64,000 bases of DNA, taken from contig NZ_CP033924.1 of assembly GCF_003815875.1 (NCBI RefSeq), forward strand, positions 992,001 through 1,056,000, given 5' to 3'. A program made the translations under genes and the position numbers. Below are positions 1 through 8,540 of the stretch, in pieces; positions within the stretch are counted from its first letter, which is position 1; every line of letters begins with the position of its first letter. Source of the stretch: Chryseobacterium lactis (GTDB lineage: Bacteria > Bacteroidota > Bacteroidia > Flavobacteriales > Weeksellaceae). Under the pieces are notes generated by a model. That model worked only from the letters and a program-made list of their open reading frames with translations, did not search any database and was not told the origin of the DNA.

Positions 1-579
1 GAAATCTGCCAATACGTTTTCTAAAGCTACGTTAGCTGCTTTATACTGACCCATTTTGAAGTATTGTCTCCCATTTTCATAGGCCTTAAATTCTAGCTTA
101 TAAGACAATTCATCGATAAGCTGAGTAATATTTTTAGATCGTTCAGAATTAGGATAATTAGTCAGGAAGTCCTGAAGCTCATTGATGGCCAATTCTGTAC
201 TGGACTGATCCAGGTTGTAATCCATAGATCCTTCATAGTAACAAAGTGCCGACATATAAGCCGCCTCTTCCGCTCTGGGATCTTTTGGAAAATTAACTGC
301 AAAGTTTTTGAACTGATGTCCCGCCAGCTTATAACTCTTGTCATAGTAGTTGGCATAGGCCGTATTGAAACCTACATTGGGAAAATCATCCGTTCCTGCC
401 ACAAGATTGGCAAGTCTGTCATAAAGAGCCAACGCGTTTTTCCACTTTTTCTTAGCAAAGTTGTCATTAGCTGCCTTTAAGATAAAATCTTTATCAGCAC
501 TCTTCATTGCCTTTTCCTGGCGACTTACACATGAAGCAATCACCGCTACCGTAAAAAGACCTAAAATATATTTTTTCAT
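1..579 (-). CDS. bamD: Outer membrane assembly lipoprotein BamD (C-terminus beyond window)
   Basis: This is the 5' part of a gene read toward the window edge, with 193 codons visible. The product starts MKKYILGLFTVAVIASC, a lipoprotein signal peptide whose lipobox (VIASC) places the mature Cys at residue 17. It continues with tetratricopeptide-like helices containing AEEAAYMSALCYYEGS, typical of BamD/YfiO. BamD is the periplasmic lipoprotein that works with BamA to insert beta-barrel proteins into the outer membrane. The start was chosen because it directly precedes the signal peptide. Family assignment comes from recognition of the TPR pattern; the C-terminal repeats cannot be seen. Confidence 0.85.
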   Translation of the reverse strand, partial: MKKYILGLFTVAVIASCVSRQEKAMKSADKDFILKAANDNFAKKKWKNALALYDRLANLVAGTDDFPNVGFNTAYANYYDKSYKLAGHQFKNFAVNFPKDPRAEEAAYMSALCYYEGSMDYNLDQSSTELAINELQDFLTNYPNSERSKNITQLIDELSYKLEFKAYENGRQYFKMGQYKAANVALENVLADF

Positions 580-627
580 ATAAAAAATTCAACAGTTTTC
601 GGATTACACAGCCGATTTACTAATTTG

Positions 628-635
628 CAAAAATA
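628..635 (-). promoter_or_regulatory. Putative -7 promoter element for bamD
   Basis: On the minus strand this reads TATTTTTG, an exact match to the Bacteroidota -7 consensus TAnnTTTG, about 50 nt upstream of the bamD start. The only nearby TTG (648-650 on the complement) is closer than the usual 17-23 nt, so the -33 box is uncertain. Confidence 0.4.
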
Positions 636-682
636 TAACTTTTTTGTCAATAGATTTTTTTTTATGAATATTTAACGTAAAT

Positions 683-1312
683 TTAGTCTGCAGCGTATCC
701 CAAAATTGCAAAAACACTTAACAAAAGATTCATTCTCACTTTTTTCTCGGCTTCTTTTGTATACGTTTCTTCATTTTTACTTGGAACATAAAGTTCATAA
801 AAATTCTTATTACGGATCACAAACAAGGTAGAGCCTATAATCATGGTAAGAATATCTTCAGGCTTTGGAGTGAAGGTAAAAACACCAGATGCCACCCCTT
901 TTTTTATCACCTCATCCAGTTTCTTTACAAATAATTGGTAGAAATCTAAAAGTTCATCTTTTAAATTCTCTGTATGACGGAGTTCCTGGGTTACAAAACC
1001 ATGGAAATAATTGTATTTAAATAATTGGGAAACGATATACTTGATCATTTCGCGCATCTGCATTTCCGGTTTACCTTCTTTAATTGTGTCGGCAAATTCA
1101 GAGAAATTTTCTCTGGTCTTTAATACCCTGTACTGGTACAAATAAGACATCATTTTCTCCTTTGAACCGAAGTAATAGGAAATCATCGCGACATTGATAT
1201 TTGCCTTAGAACAGATATCTCTCACAGATGTTCCCTCATATCCTTTTTTTGCGATGAGTTCCTCCGCAATGTCCAGTATGTGGATCTGTTTTTCCGTAAA
1301 TTTTTTTTTCAT
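683..1312 (-). CDS. TetR/AcrR family transcriptional regulator
   Basis: This 209-aa protein has an N-terminal TetR helix-turn-helix at about residues 8-55. It contains the diagnostic IAKKGYEGTSVRDICSKA segment and the SYYFGSKEKM recognition-helix/tyrosine segment. The C-terminal part is alpha-helical and would bind an unknown ligand. The gene is divergent from tatD and lies 103 bp from bamD, which is on the same strand. A nearly perfect palindrome sits 44 bp upstream of the start and overlaps the expected -33 region, so autorepression is plausible. The regulated genes cannot be named from sequence; the divergent tatD operon is the simplest candidate. Confidence 0.85.
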   Translation of the reverse strand: MKKKFTEKQIHILDIAEELIAKKGYEGTSVRDICSKANINVAMISYYFGSKEKMMSYLYQYRVLKTRENFSEFADTIKEGKPEMQMREMIKYIVSQLFKYNYFHGFVTQELRHTENLKDELLDFYQLFVKKLDEVIKKGVASGVFTFTPKPEDILTMIIGSTLFVIRNKNFYELYVPSKNEETYTKEAEKKVRMNLLLSVFAILGYAAD

Positions 1313-1355
1313 AAAGTGCAGTTTGAGTAAAGTTAAGAAATTTTTAACACATTTA

Positions 1356-1369
1356 TAAACGTATGTTTA
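1356..1369. promoter_or_regulatory. Candidate TetR operator palindrome
   Basis: TAAACGTATGTTTA is a 14-bp dyad with a single mismatched pair, in the short intergenic region between the divergent TetR and tatD genes. On the minus strand it overlaps the -33 zone expected for a TAACTTTA -7 element at 1328-1335. This arrangement fits an autoregulated TetR gene but is inference. Confidence 0.4.
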
Positions 1370-1397
1370 ATAATTTTCAATTAATTCTAAATAACAT

Positions 1398-1405
1398 TAT
1401 TTTTG
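1398..1405 (+). promoter_or_regulatory. -7 promoter element of the tatD-tcdA-rnpA operon
   Basis: TATTTTTG matches TAnnTTTG exactly and ends only 3 nt before the ATG at 1409. The transcript would therefore start at or very near the start codon, implying a leaderless or almost leaderless mRNA. The TTG inside this box is not a credible start codon. Confidence 0.45.
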
Positions 1406-1408
1406 AGC

Positions 1409-2035
1409 ATGGAATTTTTTGATTTTCACCATCATAAAAAGGATACCCAAAATGGAATTTATAATTTGAATTTTGGAGAAACTCCACCGGACATCCCCTA
1501 TTCAGTCGGTATTCATCCTCAGGATATCGATCGCAACCATGTGGAAACGCAGCTGGAATGGATGAAAAATATGATATCTGAAAACTGTTTTGCGATTGGC
1601 GAATGTGGCCTAGATTCACTCGTTCAGATTGACCAAAAGATTCAGGAAGATATTTTTTTGCAACAAATCCGGATCTCGAATGAAGTAAAAAAACCGATTA
1701 TTGTACATTGCGTCAGAAAATTTTATGAAGTTATTTCTTTTAAAAAGAATGCGGAACAACCTATGATTATTCATGGTTTTAATAAAAAACAACGCATAGC
1801 AGATGATCTGCTTTCTCATAATTTTTACCTGAGTTTTGGAAAAGCTGTTTTGTATCATCTATCTTTGCAGGATATTTTAAAAAATACTCCAATAAACAAA
1901 ATCTTTTTAGAGACTGATAATGAAGATTTTAAAATCGAAGAATTGTATCAGAAGGTCTCAGAAATAAAGGATATTTCTTTGGAACAACTTAAGGAACAAA
2001 TTTTAGAAAATTTACACACAATAAAAAATGGATAA
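1409..2035 (+). CDS. TatD family metal-dependent hydrolase
   Basis: This 208-aa protein keeps the TatD metal-ligand pattern. It has the HxH near the N terminus (FDFHHHKK), a Glu in IGECGLD, a His in IIVHCVR, a His in MIIHGFNK and an Asp in FLETDNE. TatD proteins are TIM-barrel phosphoesterases/deoxyribonucleases acting in the cytoplasm. It is shorter than the usual 255-265 aa but matches the short Bacteroidota subtype. ATG 1409 was chosen over an upstream TTG at 1403 because the TTG lies inside the promoter box. Its end overlaps tcdA by 8 bp, so the two are translationally coupled. Confidence 0.85.
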   Translation: MEFFDFHHHKKDTQNGIYNLNFGETPPDIPYSVGIHPQDIDRNHVETQLEWMKNMISENCFAIGECGLDSLVQIDQKIQEDIFLQQIRISNEVKKPIIVHCVRKFYEVISFKKNAEQPMIIHGFNKKQRIADDLLSHNFYLSFGKAVLYHLSLQDILKNTPINKIFLETDNEDFKIEELYQKVSEIKDISLEQLKEQILENLHTIKNG

Positions 2036-2753
2036 GTACTGGCTGGAAAGAACTGAGCTATTGGTAAAGGAAGATGGATTGGAAAAGCTGATGAAGGCAA
2101 ATGTTCTGGTAGTAGGCTTGGGTGGAGTAGGTTCTTTTGCGGCAGAATTTCTTGCAAGAGCCGGAGTCGGAAATATGACCATTGTTGATGGAGATACGGT
2201 AGATATTACCAATATCAACAGACAGCTTCCTGCTTTACATTCTACATTGGGACAGCATAAAGTGGAAGTGGTTGCAGAGAGGCTTCTCGATATCAATCCT
2301 CAGCTTAAATTAGTTAAAATCAACGAATTTCTTAATCCTGAAAGAATGGATGAAGTGCTGAATTCCGCTAAGTTTGATTATATTCTGGATTGTATCGATA
2401 GTGTGACTCCAAAGCTATGTCTTATAAGAGCCGCAAAAAGAAGAAAAATAAAATTGGTAAGTTCCATGGGTGCCGGTGGAAAAACAGATCCAAGTAAAGT
2501 GATGGTAAGAGACATCAGCAAAACACAAAACTGCTTCCTTGCCAGACAGATAAGAAAAAGATTAAAAAAAGAAAAGATCAACAAGGGTTTCAGGTGTGTA
2601 TTTTCTAATGAACTTCAGAATGAGGAGAGCCTTAAAATGACCGACGGAGCCAATTATAAAAGATCTTTCTATGGGACGATCAGCTTTATTCCGGCCATCT
2701 TCGGATTGTATGCGGCAGCTGAAGTTATTAATTATTTAGTGAAAAAAGATTAA
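2028..2753 (+). CDS. tcdA: tRNA threonylcarbamoyladenosine dehydratase (ThiF/E1-like)
   Basis: This 241-aa protein carries an N-terminal ThiF/MoeB-type nucleotide-binding fold (GLGGVGSFAAEFLARAG at about residues 27-43) and the NINRQ motif used in ATP-dependent adenylation. It also has SSMGAGGKTDPSKV, typical of TcdA (CsdL/YgdL). TcdA cyclises t6A37 of ANN-decoding tRNAs to ct6A in an ATP-dependent dehydration. It lies between tatD (8-bp overlap) and rnpA (1-bp overlap, TAATG), so the three genes form one operon; TcdA and RNase P both act on tRNA. Confidence 0.88.
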   Translation: MDKYWLERTELLVKEDGLEKLMKANVLVVGLGGVGSFAAEFLARAGVGNMTIVDGDTVDITNINRQLPALHSTLGQHKVEVVAERLLDINPQLKLVKINEFLNPERMDEVLNSAKFDYILDCIDSVTPKLCLIRAAKRRKIKLVSSMGAGGKTDPSKVMVRDISKTQNCFLARQIRKRLKKEKINKGFRCVFSNELQNEESLKMTDGANYKRSFYGTISFIPAIFGLYAAAEVINYLVKKD

Positions 2754-3124
2754 TGCAGAATTTTAAATATTCCCGAGCTGAAAAACTCAAAAAAAACATT
2801 GAGATTTCTTTACTTTTCGAAAAAGGTAAATGGAGAACTTGCGGCAATCTACGAATAATTATCCTGAAAGATAAGCCTAGTTTTCCCATAGAAGAAGGCA
2901 AGTTCGGGGTTTCTGTTTCTAAAAGATATTTTAAAAAAGCAGTACACAGAAATCGTGTAAAAAGGCTTTTAAGAGAATGCTACCGACTGAATAAAGATTT
3001 GTTTAAGAATTCTTTCGGTGAAAAAACTTTCGCCATGTTATTCTGGGTTTCTCCGGAAATGCCTCAGAAATTTCAGGATGTGGAAGCTGAATTTATCAAA
3101 CTTTGTGAAGCCCAGAAAAAATAA
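2753..3124 (+). CDS. rnpA: Ribonuclease P protein component
   Basis: This 123-aa basic protein has the RNase P signature RNRVKRLLRECYRLNK and an upstream VSKRYFKKAVHRN segment. It binds the RNase P RNA (not in this window) to mature tRNA 5' ends. The start codon overlaps the tcdA stop (TAATG). Unlike the classical rpmH-rnpA order, it sits here behind tatD and tcdA. The assignment is secure from the conserved RNR motif and length. Confidence 0.93.
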   Translation: MQNFKYSRAEKLKKNIEISLLFEKGKWRTCGNLRIIILKDKPSFPIEEGKFGVSVSKRYFKKAVHRNRVKRLLRECYRLNKDLFKNSFGEKTFAMLFWVSPEMPQKFQDVEAEFIKLCEAQKK

Positions 3125-3153
3125 TCTCTTTCGCTAAAAGATTTTATTGGAAA

Positions 3154-3182
3154 CGCGAATCACACACCAGGCACCGCGAATC
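3154..3182 (+). repeat. Short intergenic CGCGAATC direct repeat
   Basis: CGCGAATC occurs at 3154-3161 and 3175-3182 in the gap after rnpA. The pattern resembles short dispersed 'cgaat' repeats that I recall from flavobacterial intergenic regions. Membership in such a family is from memory, not tested. Confidence 0.35.
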
Positions 3183-3242
3183 TTTCAAAATATCAGATAC
3201 TTTTTGTACTTTTAAAGGGAAACAATAAATCTGAAAATTAAC

Positions 3243-3851
3243 ATGTTAGACAATGTTCCCTATCTTTCCTATATCGTCAGTGCATTTATTGGCATTGGCT
3301 TATCTGCTGCCACAGGCTTCAGGGTTTTTCTTCCCATGTTCTTTGTGAGTTTGGCTTCTTACTTTCATTGGATTCCCATGAACGAACATTTTGAATGGCT
3401 TGCAGGTCTCCCTACTCTTATAACGACAGGGATTGCAACGGTAGCTGAGATTTTAGCCTATTATATTCCTTTTATTGATCACTTATTGGATACGATATCC
3501 ATTCCTATGGCGACAGTAGCGGGTTCCATCTTATTTGCCAGTCAGTTTGCAGAGCTGGGAACTTTTCCGCAATGGGCATTGGCATTGATTGCAGGAGGTG
3601 GAACAGCGGCAACAATCAGTTCGGGTTTTGCAGGGCTTCGGGCCGCTTCAACTGCGACGACTGGCGGTCTGGGGAATTCTGTAGTGGGAACAACAGAAAC
3701 TGCCGGAGCAGGTCTGATGTCTATTCTGGCGATGGCCGCTCCTATTATTGCAGCAATTATAACAATTATACTATTAATCCTTGTTATTGTCTTTGGGCGG
3801 AAAGCATGGAGGAAATTCAGAGGAAATAAAAAAACTTCCAAAAGCTTATAA
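3243..3851 (+). CDS. DUF4126 domain integral membrane protein
   Basis: This 202-aa protein has several hydrophobic segments. Near the N terminus is IGLSAATGFRVFLPMFFVSLAS, central are GGGTAATISSGFAGLRAASTATTGGLGNS and PLAAPI-like small-residue stretches, and the C terminus holds a strong transmembrane helix followed by a basic tail. The sequence matches the DUF4126 pattern. The function is unknown; a pore or channel-like role is only suggested by the many Gly/Ala/Ser residues in the membrane segments. It is followed by a strong bidirectional terminator shared with the convergent gene. Confidence 0.75.
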   Translation: MLDNVPYLSYIVSAFIGIGLSAATGFRVFLPMFFVSLASYFHWIPMNEHFEWLAGLPTLITTGIATVAEILAYYIPFIDHLLDTISIPMATVAGSILFASQFAELGTFPQWALALIAGGGTAATISSGFAGLRAASTATTGGLGNSVVGTTETAGAGLMSILAMAAPIIAAIITIILLILVIVFGRKAWRKFRGNKKTSKSL

Positions 3852-3855
3852 AACA

Positions 3856-3888
3856 AAAAAGGTACAGCTCGTAAGACTGTACCTTTTT
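3856..3888. terminator. Bidirectional intrinsic terminator
   Basis: A perfect 12-bp stem (AAAAAGGTACAG with CTGTACCTTTTT) encloses a 9-nt loop, with an A tract on one side and a T tract on the other. It lies between the convergent DUF4126 gene and the acidic TPR gene and can serve both. Confidence 0.88.
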
Positions 3889-3890
3889 AT

Positions 3891-5885
3891 TTAGTTTTTG
3901 CTTCTGAAATCCTTTATTTCTTTAATTCTGGATTCAAAGTATTCTTTCTTTTCAGGAGTTTTTCTGATTAATATATCAAATGCCTTGATTGCTTTAGTGT
4001 ACAGCTTCTGTTCAAAATACAGATTAGCCAGTGTCTCCGTCATCAGGTGCGAAATATCATCATTTTTTTCCTTTACAACGTATGTGCTTTCGTCTTTTAA
4101 CTGGCTGATTCTAGGGTTCTTTTCAATAAAATTTTCAATAGCCTTTTCTTTGATTTCAGCCTTTTCTTTTTCAGGATCATCAGTTTTGCCGATCTTCAGC
4201 CAGCTTTGCCAGGTATTAATAAAGCCGGGAACATTACTGTCCGTCGGGGATTGTGTATTCTTCATGATAGCCTCCTGCACATTTTCTTTTTCCACAGGCT
4301 CTTCTTTGCTTTGCTTTTGCTCAACATTCAGTGTTGAAATATCAGAACCAAAGAAAGAAACATTCATTACCGGAGCTTCTTCTTTCAATTTTGCTACGGG
4401 AGAAACCTCTTTAGCTTCTTCAATAACTTCGGATGGTTCTTCAACAGGTTCAGAAGTTTCCTCTATTTCTGATACAGGTTCTTCCTGAGATATTTCTGCA
4501 GCTGCTAAAGGTTCCTCAATTAAAACTTCGTCTTCCACTTCGGTATCTGCTACAGGAGCGGAAATTATTTCTTCTTCGGAAGTCTTTGCTACCGGAGTTG
4601 GAACTTCTGTTGTTTTATGAATTAAAGAATCGGGCACATTAGATTCAAGGCTCATTGGTTTCCAGGAGGATTGTACTTCAGCTTCTGGCACTTCTTTTTC
4701 TTCCGAAACTTCTTCTTCAATAGCTTCTTGTACCGGCTCGTGGCTTTCAACAACCTCTTCTTGTGCAGGTTCTGTTTTTATTTCTTCAGGTTTTGGATCT
4801 TCTTCCTGCCCTGTTGACCAAAAATGGAAATGCTGAGTTTCTGCAAAACTAATTTCGTGATCTTCTACGATCTCCGGTTCTGCTTTTTCTTCTTGTGGAG
4901 CAGATTTAGTTTCCTTCATCTTTTTCTCGACCTCCTCAATCAGGCGTCTCATTTCCTCCTCATGCTTATTGACCCCGCTTTGGGAAGCTTCAGGAGCTCC
5001 TATAGCCTCCTCACTGCTTACCTGCATTTTAACATCAGGTAGAAACTCTTCTGTTTTATGGAAACTCAATTCCGCATCAGGCTCGATTTCGATCTCTTCG
5101 GAAGTAGAAGCTGCAATATCTTCAGTCGGTATAACTTCAACCTCTACGGGCTTCTCTGTTGTATCTTCTTCGATAATTGTTTCAGGTAACAGAACTTCTG
5201 TTTCGTGGAAACTTATATTTTCTTCTTCTTCGACTTTTTCTTCTTGTCCTTCAGAAGAAATTTCATCTTCATTAATAATCGTCTCCGGAGTGAACTCTTC
5301 GCCTGCATTTTCTTCAACTTCAGATTGAATTAACTCCTTTTCTTCCTGAGCCGGTTCAGATTTTTGAGTAACAATAGTACCTGATTCAAGCGTTGATTCA
5401 AGATCTATGATATCGTTATTTTTTTCTTCCAGAAAATTTTCTTCGCCTTCGAACAAAATTCTGTTTCGTTCACCATTCACATAGATATGTTTAACTTCCT
5501 GAGGAGGCTGGAAAACACATGAATTGTCCTCTTCCTGTTTTTCGGAAGGTGAATCTTCTCTTTTGATCGGGAAGCCTTTATAGGGGTAAAGAGGTTTATC
5601 TACCGTTTTTGTTATCTGTTTCTCTTCAACGGGTTCAGGTTTTGATTCCTGCAAAACCTTACCATTGATTAACTGATAAAGAATTTTTTTATCCGTAGTA
5701 TAAGCCGCTGTTGTGGAAAGTTCTTTCTGATAGTTTTCCTTTTCATACAGATGCACTCCATACAGATGAAGTGCCCTGATATTTTGAATATAAGGAAAAG
5801 CATGAATCTCTTCTTTCAAAAGACCTAGGTCTTCCAACTGAATATTTTTCGGATTTTTTATTAATTCTAAAACTCTGGGATTCAT
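3891..5885 (-). CDS. Long acidic protein with C-terminal tetratricopeptide-like region
   Basis: This 664-aa protein is probably cytoplasmic, since no signal peptide is seen. Residues 1-75 form a conserved-looking helical head (MNPRVLELIKNP...). A long Glu/Pro/Ser/Thr-rich low-complexity middle follows. The last about 60 residues (HLMTETLANLYFEQKLYTKAIKAFDIL) look like TPR helices. The linker holds a recurring motif of the form SF-(H/A)-x-T-(E/Q)-x-(L/F) in at least three copies. It is the last gene of the lptE cluster, 1 bp after lptE. Its function is unknown; the shape suggests an adaptor with two folded ends. Confidence 0.75.
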   Translation of the reverse strand: MNPRVLELIKNPKNIQLEDLGLLKEEIHAFPYIQNIRALHLYGVHLYEKENYQKELSTTAAYTTDKKILYQLINGKVLQESKPEPVEEKQITKTVDKPLYPYKGFPIKREDSPSEKQEEDNSCVFQPPQEVKHIYVNGERNRILFEGEENFLEEKNNDIIDLESTLESGTIVTQKSEPAQEEKELIQSEVEENAGEEFTPETIINEDEISSEGQEEKVEEEENISFHETEVLLPETIIEEDTTEKPVEVEVIPTEDIAASTSEEIEIEPDAELSFHKTEEFLPDVKMQVSSEEAIGAPEASQSGVNKHEEEMRRLIEEVEKKMKETKSAPQEEKAEPEIVEDHEISFAETQHFHFWSTGQEEDPKPEEIKTEPAQEEVVESHEPVQEAIEEEVSEEKEVPEAEVQSSWKPMSLESNVPDSLIHKTTEVPTPVAKTSEEEIISAPVADTEVEDEVLIEEPLAAAEISQEEPVSEIEETSEPVEEPSEVIEEAKEVSPVAKLKEEAPVMNVSFFGSDISTLNVEQKQSKEEPVEKENVQEAIMKNTQSPTDSNVPGFINTWQSWLKIGKTDDPEKEKAEIKEKAIENFIEKNPRISQLKDESTYVVKEKNDDISHLMTETLANLYFEQKLYTKAIKAFDILIRKTPEKKEYFESRIKEIKDFRSKN

Positions 5886-5886
5886 C

Positions 5887-6438
5887 TTACCAATTCGCTA
5901 CAATATCGTTAAATATCTTATTAATAATTCTTTCTGTCACAATCTTCACCTGGGAAGCTTCGATGTCACTCTGTGATAAACTACTGTTAAAAGTAGCTTC
6001 ATCAGTATAGGTTCTGTCAAAACTGGAATCCGGATGCACTTTATTTTCATAATGCACTTTCACAGTGATTGTAAGCTTGTTCTGAGCCTGCTGAACAACT
6101 CCTCCGGAAGGATTCGTTGTCGTATTGGAGCTGATTGTAGTAGCACCGATAGCATAATCTGTAATTTCTCCTTCAATCAGAATATCAGGATTTTCCTTAG
6201 TTCCCTTTAATGTTGTTCTCTGTAAAAACCTGTTCTGAATATCAGTTGAAAACTGCTGAGACAATGCAGGGTTTACCAAAGATGCATTATTAGGAAACTC
6301 ATTGATCTGAACAGTCTTTTCATCAGTAAGAGATGATCCGGTAAAACTGTAGCACGAGTTTAAAACTCCCAGCAGAACAAAAAGCATCCCCGTTAAAATG
6401 GGCTGCTTCAGGCTAATATTTTTAATTTTAAAATTCAT
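5887..6438 (-). CDS. lptE: LPS assembly lipoprotein LptE
   Basis: This 183-aa lipoprotein has a lipobox LNSC with the lipidated Cys at residue 29, followed by CYSFTGSSL. The mature part matches Bacteroidota LptE, including NALVNPAL-like and LSQQFSTDIQNRF segments and a C-terminal IINKIFNDIVANW. LptE plugs and helps assemble the LptD outer-membrane LPS translocon. The ATG at 6438 was chosen because the lipoprotein signal follows it; in-frame upstream codons lie inside the preceding gene. It overlaps that gene by 11 bp, indicating translational coupling. Confidence 0.85.
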   Translation of the reverse strand: MNFKIKNISLKQPILTGMLFVLLGVLNSCYSFTGSSLTDEKTVQINEFPNNASLVNPALSQQFSTDIQNRFLQRTTLKGTKENPDILIEGEITDYAIGATTISSNTTTNPSGGVVQQAQNKLTITVKVHYENKVHPDSSFDRTYTDEATFNSSLSQSDIEASQVKIVTERIINKIFNDIVANW

Positions 6439-7132
6439 TTTTAGTTCCAATTTCAGTAATTTCATCATACTCAATTTGTTGAATAGCATCTGCATACGCA
6501 AAATAATTAGCAGTATATAAAAACGGCATCGTAAGAAAAAGCCCGATACCACAAGCAATAACGCCTATCTGGGCTAAAAGACTTACCACCAGTGAAAAAA
6601 GGAAAATCGATAACAGGTTTCCTTTGGTCATCACTTTTGAAATATTCCATGCTGTTTTGATATCAGTAACTCCTTTTAAGCTGATCAACGGAATCATGTA
6701 GAATCCTTTCAAAACAAAATAGTAAATCGCTACCATCATTAAGATCAGGTAAGGAAATAAAAATACCATTACCATTGGATTTGGCTCATTAGCATGTGAC
6801 ATTGCTCCTGATAAAGCCAGTCCGGCAAACAACGGAATGTAAAGTACTAATACCCCACCTAAAATAATCAACTGCAGCATAAAATAAGGCATAAAATCCT
6901 TAAAATCAAAAATATCACCAGGGCTTGCAGGTTGATTTCTATTAATTTTTTGAAGATACTTATATAAATTACCCATTGCTAACAGTCCACAAAAAGGGAT
7001 AATTGACATGAGTAAGCATACTAAAAATGCTACAAAAATATTTCCGAAATCTTTCTTTAAAAGTTCAAGACCTTTGTTAATATAATCGCTGAGTTTAAAA
7101 TTGATTGGTTTAGGTACTAAATTTACATTCAT
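6428..7132 (-). CDS. Multi-pass integral membrane protein of unknown function
   Basis: This 234-aa protein starts with a hydrophilic stretch ending in SDYINKGLELLKKDFGNIF. It has about five or six hydrophobic helices (around residues 33-52, 80-103, 125-145 and 165-210). The architecture recalls YciC/DUF975-type membrane proteins. It lies 8 bp downstream of the sigma-54 activator gene and overlaps lptE by 11 bp, so the four genes form one operon. It may serve envelope biogenesis by context. No catalytic motif is visible. Confidence 0.7.
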   Translation of the reverse strand: MNVNLVPKPINFKLSDYINKGLELLKKDFGNIFVAFLVCLLMSIIPFCGLLAMGNLYKYLQKINRNQPASPGDIFDFKDFMPYFMLQLIILGGVLVLYIPLFAGLALSGAMSHANEPNPMVMVFLFPYLILMMVAIYYFVLKGFYMIPLISLKGVTDIKTAWNISKVMTKGNLLSIFLFSLVVSLLAQIGVIACGIGLFLTMPFLYTANYFAYADAIQQIEYDEITEIGTKNEF

Positions 7133-7140
7133 AATTGGTG

Positions 7141-8433
7141 TTAGTCTTCTAAGTTATATTGTTTTATTTTTCTGTATAAAGTTCTTTGTGAGATTCCCAG
7201 CTCGTCCGCCGCTCTGTTTCGTCTTCCTTTATGCTTTTCCAACGCTTTGATTATCAAATCTTTTTCATTATTCTGAAGAGAAAGAGATTCCGGTCTGTTT
7301 TCTTCTACCTCAATATCTTCGATGTCTTCATAACTGTCGTCCGGATTAGAAATAATCGTTGGAGTCTGAACTGTCGGCGTATCGTTATTATTTTCAAAAT
7401 AAAGTAAAGATCCCGAAGACACCTGTTGTGGCTGCGTTTCCGGTGTATAAATTCTATTAATCAGGCTTTTCTCATGATTACTAAGATCGCCTGTTCCTCT
7501 GTTCTTTATTAATTCCGAAGTTAAGGATTTTAAGTCATTAATATCATTCCGCATATCGAAGAGAATCTTATACATAATTTCTCTTTCGCTTCCGAAATCA
7601 TTTTGCTTGGGGGTATTGGGTGTATTCACCACCATCGGAAGATGAGTTTCCATCGGAATGTACTCAGCAAGCTTCTCGGCAGTAATGTTTCTGTTTCTTT
7701 CCACAACGGTCATCTGCTCGACAAGATTCCTTAATTGACGTATGTTCCCCGGGAAAGTATAGTTTTCAATATAATGAACGGCACTTTGTTCCAGTTCCAG
7801 TTCAGGCATTCTGTATTTTTCCGCAAAATCTATAGCAAACTTCCTGAATAACAAATGAATATCGCCTTTTCTTTCTCTCAAGGGAGGCATATCAATTTGA
7901 ACGGTATTCAGACGGTAATATAAATCCTCACGGAATCTACCATCGTGAATCGCCTTCATCATGTTAACGTTGGTAGCTGCTACAATTCTCACATTGGTCT
8001 TCTGTACCTGTGATGAACCTACTTTCATAAATTCACCGCTTTCCAAGACCCTTAAAAGACGAACCTGCGTCTGTAAAGGAAGCTCTCCTACTTCATCAAG
8101 GAAAATAGTACCTCCGTCTGCTACTTCAAAGTACCCCTTTCTGGTGGCTGTAGCTCCGGTAAAGGCTCCTTTTTCGTGGCCAAATAGCTCAGAGTCTATG
8201 GTTCCTTCCGGAATTGCCCCACAGTTGACTACGATATAAGGTTGGTGTTTTCTTCTGGATTCTGAGTGGATAATTTTTGGAATAAATTCTTTTCCGACCC
8301 CACTTTCTCCTATCACAAGAACAGAAATATCGGTAGGCGCTACCTGAATGGCTTTTTCTAAAGCCCGGTTAAGTGCCGGAAAGTTTCCGATAATTCCGAA
8401 ACGGTTTTTTATGCTTTGTAACTCGTTGCTCAT
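7141..8433 (-). CDS. Sigma-54-dependent transcriptional activator (no receiver domain)
   Basis: This 430-aa protein begins directly with the AAA+ domain. Walker A is GESGVGKE at about residue 42, the sigma-54 contact loop GAFTGA is at about 91, Walker B is GGTIFLDEVGEL, and the arginine-finger region is FREDLYYRLNTVQIDMPPLRERKGDI. A C-terminal Fis-type HTH (NRAADELGISQRTLYRKI) binds enhancer DNA. There is no N-terminal receiver, GAF or PAS domain, so the input may act through expression level or through the linker at about residues 270-370. It heads the operon with the membrane protein, lptE and the TPR gene, so it may control envelope genes with RpoN. Confidence 0.9.
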   Translation of the reverse strand: MSNELQSIKNRFGIIGNFPALNRALEKAIQVAPTDISVLVIGESGVGKEFIPKIIHSESRRKHQPYIVVNCGAIPEGTIDSELFGHEKGAFTGATATRKGYFEVADGGTIFLDEVGELPLQTQVRLLRVLESGEFMKVGSSQVQKTNVRIVAATNVNMMKAIHDGRFREDLYYRLNTVQIDMPPLRERKGDIHLLFRKFAIDFAEKYRMPELELEQSAVHYIENYTFPGNIRQLRNLVEQMTVVERNRNITAEKLAEYIPMETHLPMVVNTPNTPKQNDFGSEREIMYKILFDMRNDINDLKSLTSELIKNRGTGDLSNHEKSLINRIYTPETQPQQVSSGSLLYFENNNDTPTVQTPTIISNPDDSYEDIEDIEVEENRPESLSLQNNEKDLIIKALEKHKGRRNRAADELGISQRTLYRKIKQYNLED

Positions 8434-8540
8434 AAGTAAATTTTTGATTATTGATTTAAGGTTATCTACAGTTGTTCAATATTCTTTCTGTAAACCTTGT
8501 TAAAAATGATGGAAGGACCCGCCTTTTGTGGTCTCTTCAT

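Noticed and set aside
1403..1408. TTG as an upstream start for the tatD gene
   Set aside because: It lies within an exact TAnnTTTG promoter box; the ATG at 1409 begins the conserved protein.
4433..5328. Plus-strand ORFs opposite the acidic TPR-like protein
   Set aside because: They are Ser/Leu-rich antisense shadows produced by the Glu-rich coding strand.
6439..6558. Longer lptE start inside the preceding membrane-protein gene
   Set aside because: The lipoprotein signal peptide begins at ATG 6438; the extra codons are a shadow of the overlapping gene.
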